In this document: positions 43,802-55,438 of the stretch, piece by piece | Layout of the letters: each line of letters starts with the position of its first letter | Position numbering within the stretch: position 1 is the stretch's first letter | Assembly (NCBI GenBank): GCA_009823505.1 | Contig: VZQC01009539.1 | Span: 1 to 64,000, forward strand | Direction: 5' to 3' | Source: Rhizomys pruinosus | Taxonomy: Eukaryota; Chordata; Mammalia; Rodentia; Spalacidae | Length of the DNA: 64,000 nt | Notes under the pieces: generated by a model | Databases searched by the model: none | What the model was told of the DNA's origin: nothing | The model's input: the letters and a program-made list of their open reading frames with translations, nothing else | Position numbers and translations under genes: made by a program

Positions 43802-44108
43802 TGTAGTATACCCAGTATGCTGAGAATTACACATGCGCAGAGCTGGTCACTCATCAACCTAACCTGCCCTAGGCAGATGAGATCATACAAGCAGCGTTGC
43901 AGACCTGGGCCAATCAGAAGATGACAAGAGGAGAGTGGGAATGAGAACAGTACATAGCCTGCCCCCAATAAATGAGTCCGCGACAGCTCGCCCTCTGTCT
44001 GCGTTCACCTAACTCCCAGGGTCTGTGTTTTGACTCTGCACCTCTCACCCCCATTCCTTCTTTGGTCAGACCCCGAAATTCCCCAGCAGGCCTGGGGGAT
44101 TGTCTACA
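43802..44108 (+). mobile_element. 3' LTR of the ERV
   Basis: Begins TGTAGTATAC and ends ATTGTCTACA, with CCAAT at 43910-43914 and AATAAA at 43967-43972. Compared with the 5' LTR it lacks about 8 bases before the polyadenylation signal and has 4 extra bases after it. Confidence 0.92.
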
Positions 44109-45596
44109 ATAAATAATCTCATATTATATATAAAACTATTGTTTTTAATTTTTTCCAGTGTAACTCAGTTTATATAGATTGAGCATTGAACAATTCAAAT
44201 ATTAAAACATCAACATTTCTGAAGCCTTCAATGGTCAGGGTAAAACTTGTGGGTGAAGAAACTGGAATATTTTTATATTTTTAATTTAAAATGTTGATTT
44301 TTTAGTACTCCAGTCCTTAAGGCCTCCCTTTGTCTGAGGGCTATAGACAGTAAATAATTTTATGGGTAGCCCTGAATCTCAAAGATTCTGCAGTTTTTAT
44401 CTTATTCTAGCTCACAGTTCGGATCAGAGCATTAGAAATCCTCTGGTAAGGATGTTCTTTCATTTCTTCCATATTANATATATACACATTTGTGTGTGTG
44501 TGTAATGGTCAATTTCACCATTATTTACATTAAGGTTTCAATAAGTTTGATAGATGCCATTAAAATATATAAATGCAAAAAAATCCAAAGATATATGATA
44601 AGATATTTGATATCTAATAAAAAAGAAGGGAAGTCTAATACCTTCCTTTTAACAGTGATATAACCAATGAAGGAAATATTGAGAAAGATCTGTTTGCTGT
44701 GCCTTTCAAAATTTCAAAAGATGAATGCAGATTTGTGATAGAAGGAAAACTGATTAGAGTTAGAGGGGCAATTCATTCCTTCATGAAGGACACACCTAAT
44801 TGCTAAGTCTAGTAAAGTGTGCTTGTAAAGACCTGGAATCTGGTAACTTGAAGTTCCTTGTCTTTCTTTTAGTTGTTACAAAAATTAAGAATAATTAAAG
44901 GTGTGAAAGTTATTTAAAAATTTTAAATTATTTCATATATAATTTAAAAATTAAAATGTCCTCATTGTAGCTGGGGACATTGATTCTATAGATTGTTCAA
45001 GCTTAAGATAACTAACTTAATATGTTCTGCAAGTAGAGAAAATCTATAATTTTCCCTGATCTGTAAAATAAGATTCTATCAACTCTCTTGTGTTCCTGTT
45101 CTTGGCCCTAAAAAATCACAAATCAAAGGAATAGGGCATCTCTCTAATCATCCTTTTTCTTTTCTGAACCATTTATGCTTAACTCCCCTATCCTAGATAA
45201 AGCTGTAACTATGACAGGATGTATTAGCCATTGGAACTCAAACAGAAGGGCAATTCCTAATCAAATTGGCAGTAATTTCTTTCAGTACAAATTATCATTC
45301 ACAGCAAATTTGCTTTCAGTGAACTGTGCCAACTTGAGGTATGGTTCTCAGCATTTTTACCTCAGCCCTTCAATATAATTGATCAAATAATTTCATAATG
45401 GCAAAGTATTTTTCTATTTTTTTTATGTGATGAACTATAAGGTAGAATGTCAATTTTGCTAATTTTTTCCTCCTTTGTTCTACTTCAAAAGAAAACTACT
45501 AAAATGACGTTCTGTTTTTCTATATTATTTATTACTGAAACAAAGTTTGGATAAAATAGACTTTAAAAACCTACCTGCTTCAAATAGGGAAGTAAT
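44109..45596. other. Repeat-poor AT-rich stretch with one ambiguous base
   Basis: An undetermined base lies at 44477, followed by a short (TG)n at about 44490-44503. No transposon or exon was recognised. Confidence 0.45.
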
Positions 45597-45611
45597 AAGA
45601 AATACATTTTA

Positions 45612-45846
45612 GGGGCTGGAGAGAGCCTAGCAGTTAAGAGCACCGACTGCTCTTGCAGAGGACCTGGGTTCGATCCCTAGCACCCACATGGCGGCTGAAA
45701 ACCGTCTGTAACTCCAATTCCAGAACTCCAGTTCCAGGGGAATCTGAGACCCTCTTCTGACCTCAGTGTCATTGCACAACACGGGTGCACAAACCTACAT
45801 GCAGACAGTACATTCTTACACATACAGAAATAAATAAAATTAAAAA
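45612..45846 (+). mobile_element. B2 SINE, internal-duplication type
   Basis: GGGGCTGGAGAGAGCCTAGC (a short deletion removes part of the A-box region), GACCTGGGTTCGATCCCTAG, a shortened duplication (AACTCCAATTCCAG then AACTCCAGTTCCAGG) and an A-rich tail. AAGAAATACATTTTA flanks it (45597-45611, 45847-45861). Confidence 0.96.
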
Positions 45847-45864
45847 AAGAAATACATTTTAAAA

Positions 45865-48340
45865 TTATCTACTGGATACATATCATCTAGCCTAAATCTT
45901 TATAACCCCAAAGTTATTTTTATGTACAATGTATTCATAAATATGCATATATTTCAGTTTACAGAGTCATGTGTTTCCAGCTGTTATGTTAATTTATATA
46001 AATCATACAGACTTTCACATGTCATATATTCTTCTGACTCGTCTATGCCATCTATGCTTTGTAGCTTGCTTTTCCATCTGCTCAACATATACATTTTTAT
46101 AGGTTTGCAATAATGCTATCATTAGTTTGCTAAAGTGCAAATAATGTTAAAATATACCAAAAAGAAAGAAAAACTAGGCAGTCCTCTCTGATTCCAGTCT
46201 TATACCCACTGCATTTAATTACCTTTATTTTTGCTCAGATGTAGAGACGTCTCTTGTGTAAACTTGTGGCTAGGAAATTTTCATAATTATGGTTTTATTA
46301 TTTCAGTTTTGTAGTTATAACCACAACAAGATGAAAGACTTCATCTGAAAACAACAGTCTTTACCAGTAAAAAGTGTTAATTACAACATAAATGATGTCA
46401 GCGAAAATATTGGAAAATTTCAGGTTTAATTAGGTCTACCACACAAATAGAACTGTCACAAGGCTTAGCATTTTGGCAGTTTTAATTCCTGTGTGCATTT
46501 TCTTCTTTAAGAAGATAACATATACAGAGTGAGGAAATGAACATGTCGTTTGTTTAAAACATATTGTTCAAGTATGTACCCAAGCCGAAGTGTAATAGTC
46601 ATTCACAATATGTTACAGTGACAAAATATTTCCAGTCAAGGTTTCCACAGAGAAACATATCCATTGTTTATTCATTGCTTCTTCTCTTTTCCTCAAGATG
46701 TGATGGGAATCTGAGTCTATCTAGATACAAGATGTACTTCACATGAATTTTCAAGCATGCTTCCTTCAGTGTATTACTTATCCAAGTTCAGACATCTTGT
46801 GATTCATTTGGAACCAACCAGGATTGAAAGGAGGATCTTTTCTCAGCCCAGTGGAATATTAGGAGAAAAGCCTCAAGACTGCAGAGCAGTAGTCTTCCTG
46901 CCAATGAGAAGATCTTAATTGCCATAATTAAAATTAAGACTCACTTTTATTAAAAACTGAAGCCCCTGCTGTGCAAATCATCCCAGTAATGCTATGCATA
47001 GCACTCAGGAATTTATAATGCCTGAGGATAAGACAAAAATATTACTTTTTCTACTTGCAACTGTTAATACATGGTTGTCAGTGACAGTTTCAAGGCACTG
47101 AATTGAGATGTTAAATAATAAAAGTCCCAAATAATGATTACAAAAATTGGAGTATGCTTGCATATAAATACAGATAATTTTAAAGATCAGGTTTTAATTT
47201 TCTTGCATTCCCAACAGTAGAGAAATTCTAGCAGGAAACCTTGTATGAGTCTGTCATTACAAGGAGCCATGCCAACAATCAAGAGCCAGCAGAGTTCTTC
47301 AAACAAAGCCAATGAACTGATAAAAGAAGTCTCCTCCAGAACATGGGACTCATATCTTGGAGACTCAAAGGGGAATGTAATACTTTGTGAAGTTTTTGGT
47401 AGATTTTTGACGCTGAAAATGTCATGGCCAGCTGTATGTATTGTGTATATAATGAGGTAGCCTTGGAAAGTTTAGGTAATGCCATATAAAACAGCTAGGT
47501 ACAGATTATTCAGGTGAAGTTGGGTTCTTTCTTTCTTTGGCTACTTGTGATGTGGGCCATTGTTTTAGCTTAAAACACTCATACTCTTTTTTTAGGCCTC
47601 TCCCACTATTTCTCCATATTTGTTTCCCGTGCTAGATTATTCCAATTCTGTGTGGGAAAGTAGACCACTTACCTCCAAATTCACTAGGGGAAATGTTCTA
47701 TGATTCCAACAAAAAATGGTAGACCTGCCCCTGCTGTCTTTTCCATCCAACCTTCCTGCTGAATACCAGTATATACTTGGGAAGGGGGAACAAAAGAGAG
47801 GAATTAAAGCTGTAGATGATATTCTCTGAGAATAGTGAAATGTTTATGACAAAAGGTCTAATTTCACCACGCCCTATCCTTTACTAATTGGGGGAAATAT
47901 ATGCTCAAAAGAATCACTAGAGATGTTAGACAGTCCTGCAAGGAGACTGGATACTTGGCTCTAGGCTGAATGCTCTCTGGATGACAGTCTACAACTTACT
48001 TGGGCGTAGCAGAGAGAAACAGTAAAGAAATTAGTGGGCAAAGTTAATAACCTTTCTGGGAATTTGGAGTATGCTTCACGTGTCATATCTGGAGATTTTC
48101 AAAGATGGAGTGTTTCAGGGGAAAAAGAAAAGTCCCAGCTGTTTTTAAGTTGATATAGAATACAAAGAAAACAAGATGGATTTTCCATATCTTTAAGGGA
48201 TCTTAGAAGGTGATACATTTCTTTGGCAAAGAATGCTGTAAAAGAAGATGCAAGAGCATGTGGATTCTCAATGGTGGTTGAACAACGCAACACAATGTGT
48301 CTGGGAGAGGGAGGATGGGAGGTGGACCATTACCAGGTGT
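45865..48340. other. Repeat-poor stretch, longest in the window
   Basis: No transposon was recognised over about 2.5 kb, which is unusual here. CTTAATT at 46914-46920 and its inverse AATTAAG at 46932-46938 flank a TAATTA-containing core. The 71-codon frame at 47245-47460 has no domain. Single-copy, possibly conserved sequence is the most cautious description. Confidence 0.45.
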
Positions 48341-48342
48341 GG

Positions 48343-48730
48343 TGGCTAATGCTGTCAACTTGACAAAATCTAAAATCACCTAAGAAGCGGGTCTTAATGA
48401 GGTGTTGTCTAGATTAGGTTGGTTTAAGGGCTGTGGGAGGATATCTTGACAAGGACAACTGAGTCAGAAAGATCTGCTCACTCTGGTGACATCATTCCCT
48501 TGGCAGGGTGTTCTACAAGGCATAGGACTAGAGAAGGCAAGCTGAACACTGGGAAGCATGCAAGCATTAATTTATTGCTCGCTGCTTTAGCTTTGGATGT
48601 AATGCTACTAGTTTTGTCGAGTTTTTGCTGTCTTGACTCCCCTGCAGTAATAGACTGTAAGACAGAATTATGAGCCAAATAAACCCTTCCTCTTTCTAAT
48701 TGCTTATGTCAGGAAACAAGACTAAGATAT
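48343..48730 (+). mobile_element. Rodent LTR-type repeat
   Basis: TGTCAACTTGACAAAATCTA, GGTGTTGTCTAGATTAGGTT and ATGAGCCAAATAAACCCTTC (polyadenylation region) are the signature parts of a rodent LTR seen also at 40096. The minus and plus short frames within it are incidental. Confidence 0.75.
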
Positions 48731-48944
48731 CAAACCACACAGAAATGTAGTTATCATTCTCTGATGGAATGTTCAGTTTTTAGTGGGATTGGACTGAAGT
48801 TGAATCCATTGAAAGAAAACCAACATGCAGCCTACATGAAATAACTGGATTGAAAGAAAAGATGCATATGAAAATATTGTCCGAGATTAAAAAAATGACA
48901 CCAAATGTAATCAGACAGCTACTTCCTCATTTTGCTTATTCAGG

Positions 48945-49245
48945 CATCTATAATAAGACTAGGTGGCTTACAAAGAACAGAAATTTATTATGCACATCCG
49001 GAACCTGGCAAGTGTAGATTAAGGCTCTGGTAGACTTGTTGCTTGGTGAAGATCATTCTCATAGATGACCATCTTTTCCTGTGACATCACATAACAGAAG
49101 AGAGTGAGGAAACTTCTCTTTTGTGAAGGCACTAAAGCATTGTGATTGCTCTACCCTCACAATTGCATAACTTCCCCAAAGTTTTATCCTATAATAAGCT
49201 TACATTAGGCATTAGCATTTAACATATGAATTGCAAGGTCTACAA
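48945..49245 (-). mobile_element. MLT-type MaLR LTR, antisense
   Basis: ATAATAAGACTAGGTGGCTT, ACAAAGAACAGAAATTTATT, then GAACCTGGCAAGTGTAGATT and CATCTTTTCCTGTGACATCA follow the reversed ancient MaLR LTR seen across mammals. Diverged. Confidence 0.8.
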
Positions 49246-49249
49246 AAAT

Positions 49250-49880
49250 TTAGATAATAGTAGGATTACAGCAGAGGACTTCAGCCTCAGAAAGAGACAG
49301 TGATTGTCCACATGTCATAACTAAGCCAGGCTAGAGACCATTGTATGGTAATGGAAGAAGAATAATGAACGCCAGCCACCCTCTCTGCCCATTACAAGTC
49401 CTGCTCTTCAGTGTAGCAGTGGTCAGAAGAATCAAGATCTTATGAAAAATATGGCACTGAAGTTTTAAAGCTGATATTAAGTGACTAGAGAGTTAGGGAA
49501 TCTAAGAAGCCATTATAAGAGCAGAATGGAACAATTTATATATATATTATTTGAAATTATTGCAAAAGTTAAACATTCATTTTCATTATAAACAAGTGTG
49601 TGTGTGGTACATATGTGTGTAGTTCATGTGAGTACATGTGTATATATGTTTATATATGTGCATATTCATGGAGAGGTCACCATTTGAAATCTGGTGTCTT
49701 CCTCTATTGCTTTCTATTTTTTGATATGTCTCCCCTTGGATTGGCTAGATTGGCTGGCCAACGAGCTTTGGGGACTTAACCTAGTACTGTGTCGACCCCA
49801 GCCCAGTACTACAGTTAAAGATTCAAGCAAACGTATCTGGTTTTTATATGGGTGATAAGGATTAGAACTCACATCCTCAT
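49250..49880. other. Unannotated stretch
   Basis: Short (TG) and (TA) runs at 49598-49670. No gene or clear transposon. Confidence 0.4.
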
Positions 49881-49884
49881 ACTT

Positions 49885-50130
49885 TTTTTTTAATTAATTT
49901 TATTTATTTCTGTATGTGTATGAATGTATTGTCTGCATGCAAGTTTGTGCACCCTTGTCGTGCAATGCCGCGGAGGTCAGAAGAGGGTGTTGGATTCCCC
50001 TGGAATTAGAGATCTCCTGGAACTGGAGTTTCAGACGGTTCTCGACCGCCATGTGGATGCTGGGGACCGAACCCGGGTCCTCTGCAAGAGCGGTCGGCGC
50101 TCTTAACGGCTAGGCCATCTCCCCAGCCCC
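49885..50130 (-). mobile_element. B2 SINE, internal-duplication type
   Basis: T-rich tail, TGTGTATGAATGTATTGTCT, TCGTGCAATGCCGCGGAGGT, duplication block (GAGATCTCC and GGAACTGGAGTTTCAG), then CTAGGCCATCTCCCCAGCCC. CpG-rich (GCCGCGG, GGTCGGCGC), so relatively recent. No convincing duplication was read. Confidence 0.93.
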
Positions 50131-50223
50131 TCTTTTGTAAAGCAGGTACTTTACCTGATAAGTCTTCTCCCAATCACAAAATTATGAGATTCCTAATGAA
50201 CCATTATGGGAATGAAACTTTAT

Positions 50224-50785
50224 GTGTGGCTTGAAGCAAGAAATTGTAAGACACGTCCCAGGAGATCTCCAGTTATCTGATATCTCTGTGGGCTTCCAGA
50301 GTTATCTGTAGCCAGAAGATTAGGGATATTGCAATGATTCTTGTTTCCCCTATCTCTGCAAAGTTCCAGGCCCCTTCCCTTGAGGCATTGAGCAAAATGT
50401 CACACCTCTAGTTACCTGTTGCACAAACCGGAGCTCTGCAGCCCCCTCCCCACCCCATTAGAACCAAGTTGGCTCACCCCTTCTTTCCGCCTGCTCCTCC
50501 CCACTTCCTTGCCCAAAGCACAGTAGTCTTGAATATATAGACCTCACTGACAGTAAATAAACAGAGTTCCTATCCTCCCCGGCTCTCTGCTAGCATGCGT
50601 GCGGCGCACAAGTGCGTGTGTGTGTGTGTGTGTGTGTCTGCTTATTTTTCCTACGGGTGATCTCCGGCGGTGTTCCCTCCCCGCTTCTTGGGGGAGCAGA
50701 GCCCAGAGACTGCCAGCCTGCAGGCAGGAGGCAAGTCCTGGAGCTGAGCCAAGAAGGGAAGGACAGCGTGTGGAAGGTGGTCACA
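50224..50785 (+). mobile_element. Probable solo ERV LTR with internal (GT)n
   Basis: A promoter-like order is visible: TATATA at 50534-50539 and AATAAA at 50556-50561. A (GT)n at 50614-50637 follows, then a GC-rich U5-like stretch (GGGTGATCTCCGGCGGTGTT). The boundaries (TGTGGCTTGA start, GGTGGTCACA end) are guesses from TG...CA ends. No internal retroviral sequence or second LTR is adjacent. Confidence 0.55.
50614..50637. repeat. (GT)n microsatellite
   Basis: GCGTG followed by about ten GT units, inside the LTR-like element. Confidence 0.95.
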
Positions 50786-50836
50786 CGTGACTCAAAGACA
50801 CTGATCAGACAAACCATGAAATTGAAGTGAATGCAA

Positions 50837-50839
<3 letters not shown>

Positions 50840-50875
<36 letters not shown>
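50840..50875. repeat. (GT)n microsatellite
   Basis: About 17 GT units downstream of the LTR-like element. Confidence 0.97.
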
Positions 50876-50876
<1 letters not shown>

Positions 50877-50879
50877 GCA

Positions 50880-52280
50880 TGCCAGATGACATACTAGGAC
50901 ATTTACATTGGTTCATCCTATCATGGCATAACAAAATAGTCACTATTTTCATATCTGCTCAGAGTTAAGGGAACTGAGTGGATGTAAAGCTATCTTTGAA
51001 CTCTTATCTATTCTGTTTGCTTTACATGAGTTCCACTCTGCTTAACAACAGGACTCATATCCATATAAGGGATTTCAACATCATTTTTTTCTCTGTGACT
51101 CAGCAAATATTCACTTATTTATTTTATTAGTTTTTAAATTCTAAAATAGGTTCCAAATGTAGGAAATGAGCCCAGGCATAATTTTTGATGTGTATAAAAC
51201 AAGAATGGAAAATTTAGCATGAGTATAATAAAAAGAATGATTTCTTTTCAATCTAGTAATCATGTTGGAGATTTTAGAGGTCAAAGTGTGAACAGAAACA
51301 TTTGTATGCTTATAATCATCTGCACAGTTCAGAAGGGAACAAAGACAAAGTGTTCTGGGAAACCATTACGGATCATTAATTCTTTTTGGGGATGAGATAA
51401 TGAGATCCTCTTTGGAATATAAATGAATATGCATGAAATATTCTAGGTTATGAAGGATACATCATGTATTATAAAAAAGTTCCTACCCCCAATACAACCA
51501 AGGTTAGTACTTAAAATAAAGGGTGTTCTAATTTTATGTCATATCTTTAAAGATTAGATTCATTCTCTAAAATCAGGTAAGTCTCATGCTACAGTTCCAT
51601 TCAAGATTTTTTATGTTTTGGTTATATATACAGGATAAAAATGCATTTCTGAATTTTGGTATCAGTGCCTTTTAAATAATCTGAATATGTACTCATTTCA
51701 AGTAAGAGTCTGCAAGCAATTTTTCAAAATGATAGGCATATATCTTCAAAACAATTTTTAGTTTTTCATTTTCCCAGTATTTGCATTTGTCTCTTAAAAA
51801 TATGTATTCAACCAAATACAAGTTGCTGAAGCATAGATTATTCAGAAATTATTAGATATGTTTTGATGCTTCACTTGGGTGCTTTGGTGTAAAGAGCTGA
51901 CAACTGAGTTTGACAGACAGTGACCATGTAATTACAATACAGCTCACACTGTGTTGTGCAGTGAGTGAAGCCATAGTTCACATGAACACATAGGAACACT
52001 CAAATTCCAGCTAAATCTAACAGGCCATATTTATTCCAGCCTCTACTATTTCTATCAATACAGTAGTAAACTCTTCAGTAGATTCATTTATTAGCCAAAT
52101 CAGTATGTTTTATTGAGTTGGGAACTGGAAAACCAAAAATAAAACCCAATTGATCATATGAATTTTTCGAGGACCTGAAAATGAACTTAACTGTTCATTA
52201 ACTCAAATAGTCTCATAAGTGACTTAATGAGTTTGTCAATCTGAATAATTTCCTGCATGAAGTATGACTTAAGAATGAAA
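50880..52280. other. Repeat-poor AT-rich stretch
   Basis: No transposon or exon was recognised over about 1.4 kb. Confidence 0.45.
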
Positions 52281-52282
52281 AG

Positions 52283-53505
52283 AGGTTAGGAAGTCTTTTC
52301 CTACGCCCATGTCTTGTAGTCTGCTGCCAAGTTTTTCTATCACTTCCAGAGTTTTGGGTTTCATGTTGAGGTTTTTGAGCCATCTGGAATTGACTTTTGT
52401 ACAGGATGAGAGGTAGGGGTTTAATTTCATTCTTCTACAGATGGTGATCCAGTTTTGCCAACACCACTTACTGAAGATGCTGTCTTTCCTCCATTGTGTC
52501 TTCTTGGCCCCCTTTTCAAATATGAGGTGGCTGAAATTGTATGAGCTCAGGTTTGGATCTTCAGTTTTATTCCATTGGTCAACAGGTCTGTTTTTTGTGC
52601 CAGTACCAATCTGTTTTTTAATGTGACTATGCTCTGGAAGTAGAGTTTGATGTCTGGTATAGTGATCCGCCCTGTTGCTCTTTTCATCTCAGGGTTGCTG
52701 GTATTCGGGGGTCGGTGTTTTTCCAGAAAAAAAAATGGGATTTTTTTTTCCAAGCGTGTAAAGAACTCATCTGGGGATTATTCTATTGGGATTGCATTAA
52801 TTCTGTACACATTTTTTGGGTAGATAGGGACATTTTTACTTTTTATATTTATTTTCCCAATCCATGAGCATGGGAGGTTTTGTCCATTTTTCTGAGTCTC
52901 CTCAATTTCCTTTTTCAGGGATTTAAAATTTTTTTGTTGTAAGAGATCCTTTGGTGTCTTTGGTTGGGTTTGTTCCTAGGTTTTTTATTGTTTTGAGGTA
53001 TTGTAGGTGGGAGGTCTCCTTGTATTCATTCTTCAGTTGTGTTGCTGTGTAAAAAAGGCCTACTGATTTTTCTAGATTTTATTTTGTATCCTCCACCTTT
53101 ACTGAATGTATTTAAATCGTTCCTAGGAGTTTTTCTGGTGGAGTTTTAGCATTCCGTAGGTAGAGACAATCATATCATCAGCAAAAAGGGTAGCATGAGT
53201 TTCCTCTTTTCCAATTAAAACTCCGTTATTCTTTTCTTGCCTTTATTGCCTTGCAAGGGTTTCAGCATATATTGAAAAGGAGTGGATGGGGGCAGCCTTG
53301 TGAGTTTCCTACCTTAAGGGAATGCTTCTGTCTTCCCCATTTAGGATGATAGGCTGTGGTTTCCTTGTATATGCCGCTTTGATTACATTGAGGAAGATCC
53401 CTCCAATCAATTCCCTGGCTAGACTTTAAACATGAAGGGATGCTGGATATGCATCAATGATGATGATGGTGTGGTGTTTTCTTTCAGGTTCCATTTACAT
53501 GCTTG
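52283..53505 (-). mobile_element. L1 ORF2 fragment, antisense
   Basis: Parallels 38255-39490 almost phrase for phrase (TAGGAAGTCTTTTCCTACGC, GTTTTGGGTTTCATGTTGAG, CCATCTGGAATTGACTTTTG), so it is the same L1 subfamily. It covers reverse transcriptase to connector. Numerous one-base gaps break every frame, and it joins family R copy E directly at about 53505. Confidence 0.9.
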
Positions 53506-53509
53506 TAGA

Positions 53510-54400
53510 TTAGCTCTGTCCTTGGAGGAATAACCATGGCTGAATGCACACAAGCTACATCCTCTACAGTTAGGAGAGTTATAAGCCACAATAAAGACCC
53601 TTTATATTTTTACAGAAAAAAATGTTATTCATAGATTAACATACCATCCAAATATCTGTGTCTATTACCAAATAACCTACCATATAAAATTGAGTACTGT
53701 TTAAATACCTATATATCAGGGCTGGAGAGATAGCCTGAGTGTTAAGAGCAATGACTGCTCGTGCAGAGGACCTGGTCTATCCCCAGCACCCACATGGTGG
53801 CTAAGAAAAGAAACCTCTGTAATTCCAATCCAGGAGAAATCGCTAGTTGTCCAGGGGAATCCGACATCCTCTTTGACCTCCATGGCATTGTGCACGACAG
53901 GGGGTGCCAAACCTGATGCGACAGTACATTCTACACATAGAAGATAAATAATAAATAAAATAATATACTATATATCTAATTGCTCTGTGTTTCATATTAG
54001 GATTGAAAGTGTAATTCCTTGGACAAACTGTCGCCCATGAAAGGAAACAGCCAGAATTGGAAATCCCAGAGTCCAAGACGACAGCTCCAGAGAGAGTGAC
54101 TGTTTTGCGTCTCGTCCACCCCCATGCCCCTTTCTAAGCCCCTAAATCTTGCGGAAGAGGGGGCATGGTAGATATGTAAGGGCTGCAATTGGGGTGAATG
54201 GTGAAACTACAGCAATATAGACTGGACAACTCATTTGATCACCTTATTGAACATAGAACCCCCTTAGCTGGATGGTGGACCCTTTTTGGGCTTTTGTGGG
54301 TTTTGGGCACAACTGTCTGCAATTGTTTTACATGAGAGGTTGCTTGTACTCTAAATTATTACTTATTGTTGAAAAATGAAAAAAAAATTAAAAAGTAATA
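53510..54400 (+). mobile_element. Family R retroposon, copy E, split by a B2
   Basis: TCCTTGGAGGAATAACC, GTTATAAGCCACAATAAAGA, then (after the B2) CAAACTGTCGCCCATGAAAG, CAATATAGACTGGAC and an A-rich end at 54375-54400 match copies B and D. The 63-codon family frame is broken by small indels. Confidence 0.85.
53719..53965 (+). mobile_element. B2 SINE inside family R copy E
   Basis: GGGCTGGAGAGATAGCCTGA, GACCTGG (with the usual GTTCGA absent), CTCCATGGCATTGTGCACGA and an A-rich tail. TACCTATATATC before and TACTATATATC after (about 53706-53717, 53967-53977) look like the duplication. Many single-base gaps. Confidence 0.9.
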
Positions 54401-55384
54401 GAAGACAAATAAAAAAAGAAACCAGGAAAAAAAAGTGAAATAAAAGAAAGTATATATATATATATGAAAAAAGAGTTGAAACTTGTATCTTTCACTCTAG
54501 GTAATGGGTGATTTTTTCTAAAAAAAAAATCCAAAATTACAAAAAGAAAAAAAAAAAAAAACGCATAATATATATAATATATATATTATATATATAGGAA
54601 TATCTCTATTTAATCCAAGCACTCTTGTAGAAAGGCTATTCTTTTTAGTGCTGCATGAGAAATACTACTTTCATTTATTGCTACTTTTGATTTTCTGCTT
54701 TTGGTAAACAATGAAATTCTGAAAGAGTTGTTCTTGTGATATATCCTTACAAAATTTTCTTATGTCAGGTAGATTTCCTCACAATAATGTGCATTTAGTA
54801 ATTAGAAAAAGATCAGCGTTTTCCTTGTTTTTTATTTGCATATGAATTGAATTGCTGTGTACAGAAAGAGGACTTTTGGGGGGTTTGGGATATGTAGAGC
54901 TCTATGAGAGAATTAGAGCACCCTGATGGGTAAACTAGAAAAACCCTTACAAGATTAAACTTAGCCAGTATATGTTCTGTTCAATTCGTGGCCTGAGAAT
55001 TGGAGTCACACCTTTCACTGCAAATGGCAATTCTGCAGGAAGTTCAAATGTAATAAAAGATGAAGAGTTGACATGAGGACTGCTGTAAAGGGCAGAGAAG
55101 ACACAATTGCATCCTCTTTTGCTATCATGATCCCAATCCTGTGATCTTTAGACAAAACTGATATTAACTTAGAACAATTGATAAAGAAGACTAAAATTGT
55201 CCTAGGGCAAAACTGTTGGTGATTATGCTACAAATGAACAGGTTGAAGAAAACCAGTAAAAAGAAGTTTACTCTTCCAAGGAATCAGCACTGTATAGTTT
55301 TCTAGGACTGTGGAGTTGCCTCTAATACTAAAAACAATAATGGTGTTAGTAGTACCACTGTTCGATTATTCAGGGTGAGACAGC
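54401..55384. other. A/T-rich low-complexity patch and unannotated sequence
   Basis: A-rich runs (54420-54570) with (TA)n at 54452-54465 and 54568-54597. The rest up to 55384 shows no repeat or gene that I recognise. Confidence 0.5.
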
Positions 55385-55438
55385 TGTCTAATTTATTTTC
55401 CTGTTGCTGTGATAAAGCACTCTGATATAAGCAACTCA

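Larger units (their letters stand above)
42353..44108 (+). mobile_element. Class II (betaretrovirus-like) endogenous retrovirus, internally deleted
   Basis: Two direct LTRs enclose only about 1.1 kb of internal sequence: a short leader and a remnant of env. Gag, protease, pol and the surface part of env are missing. The 6 bases before the first LTR (ATGAAT) and after the second (ATAAAT) differ by one base. A 6-bp duplication is typical of class II ERVs. The LTRs differ at roughly 20 positions plus two small indels by eye, so the insertion is old. A B2 lies within env. Not replication-competent. Confidence 0.88.

Noticed and set aside
47245..47460. Possible exon (71-codon frame) in the repeat-poor block
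   Set aside because: No convincing splice sites in phase, no domain, and an overlapping frame of similar length on the other strand.
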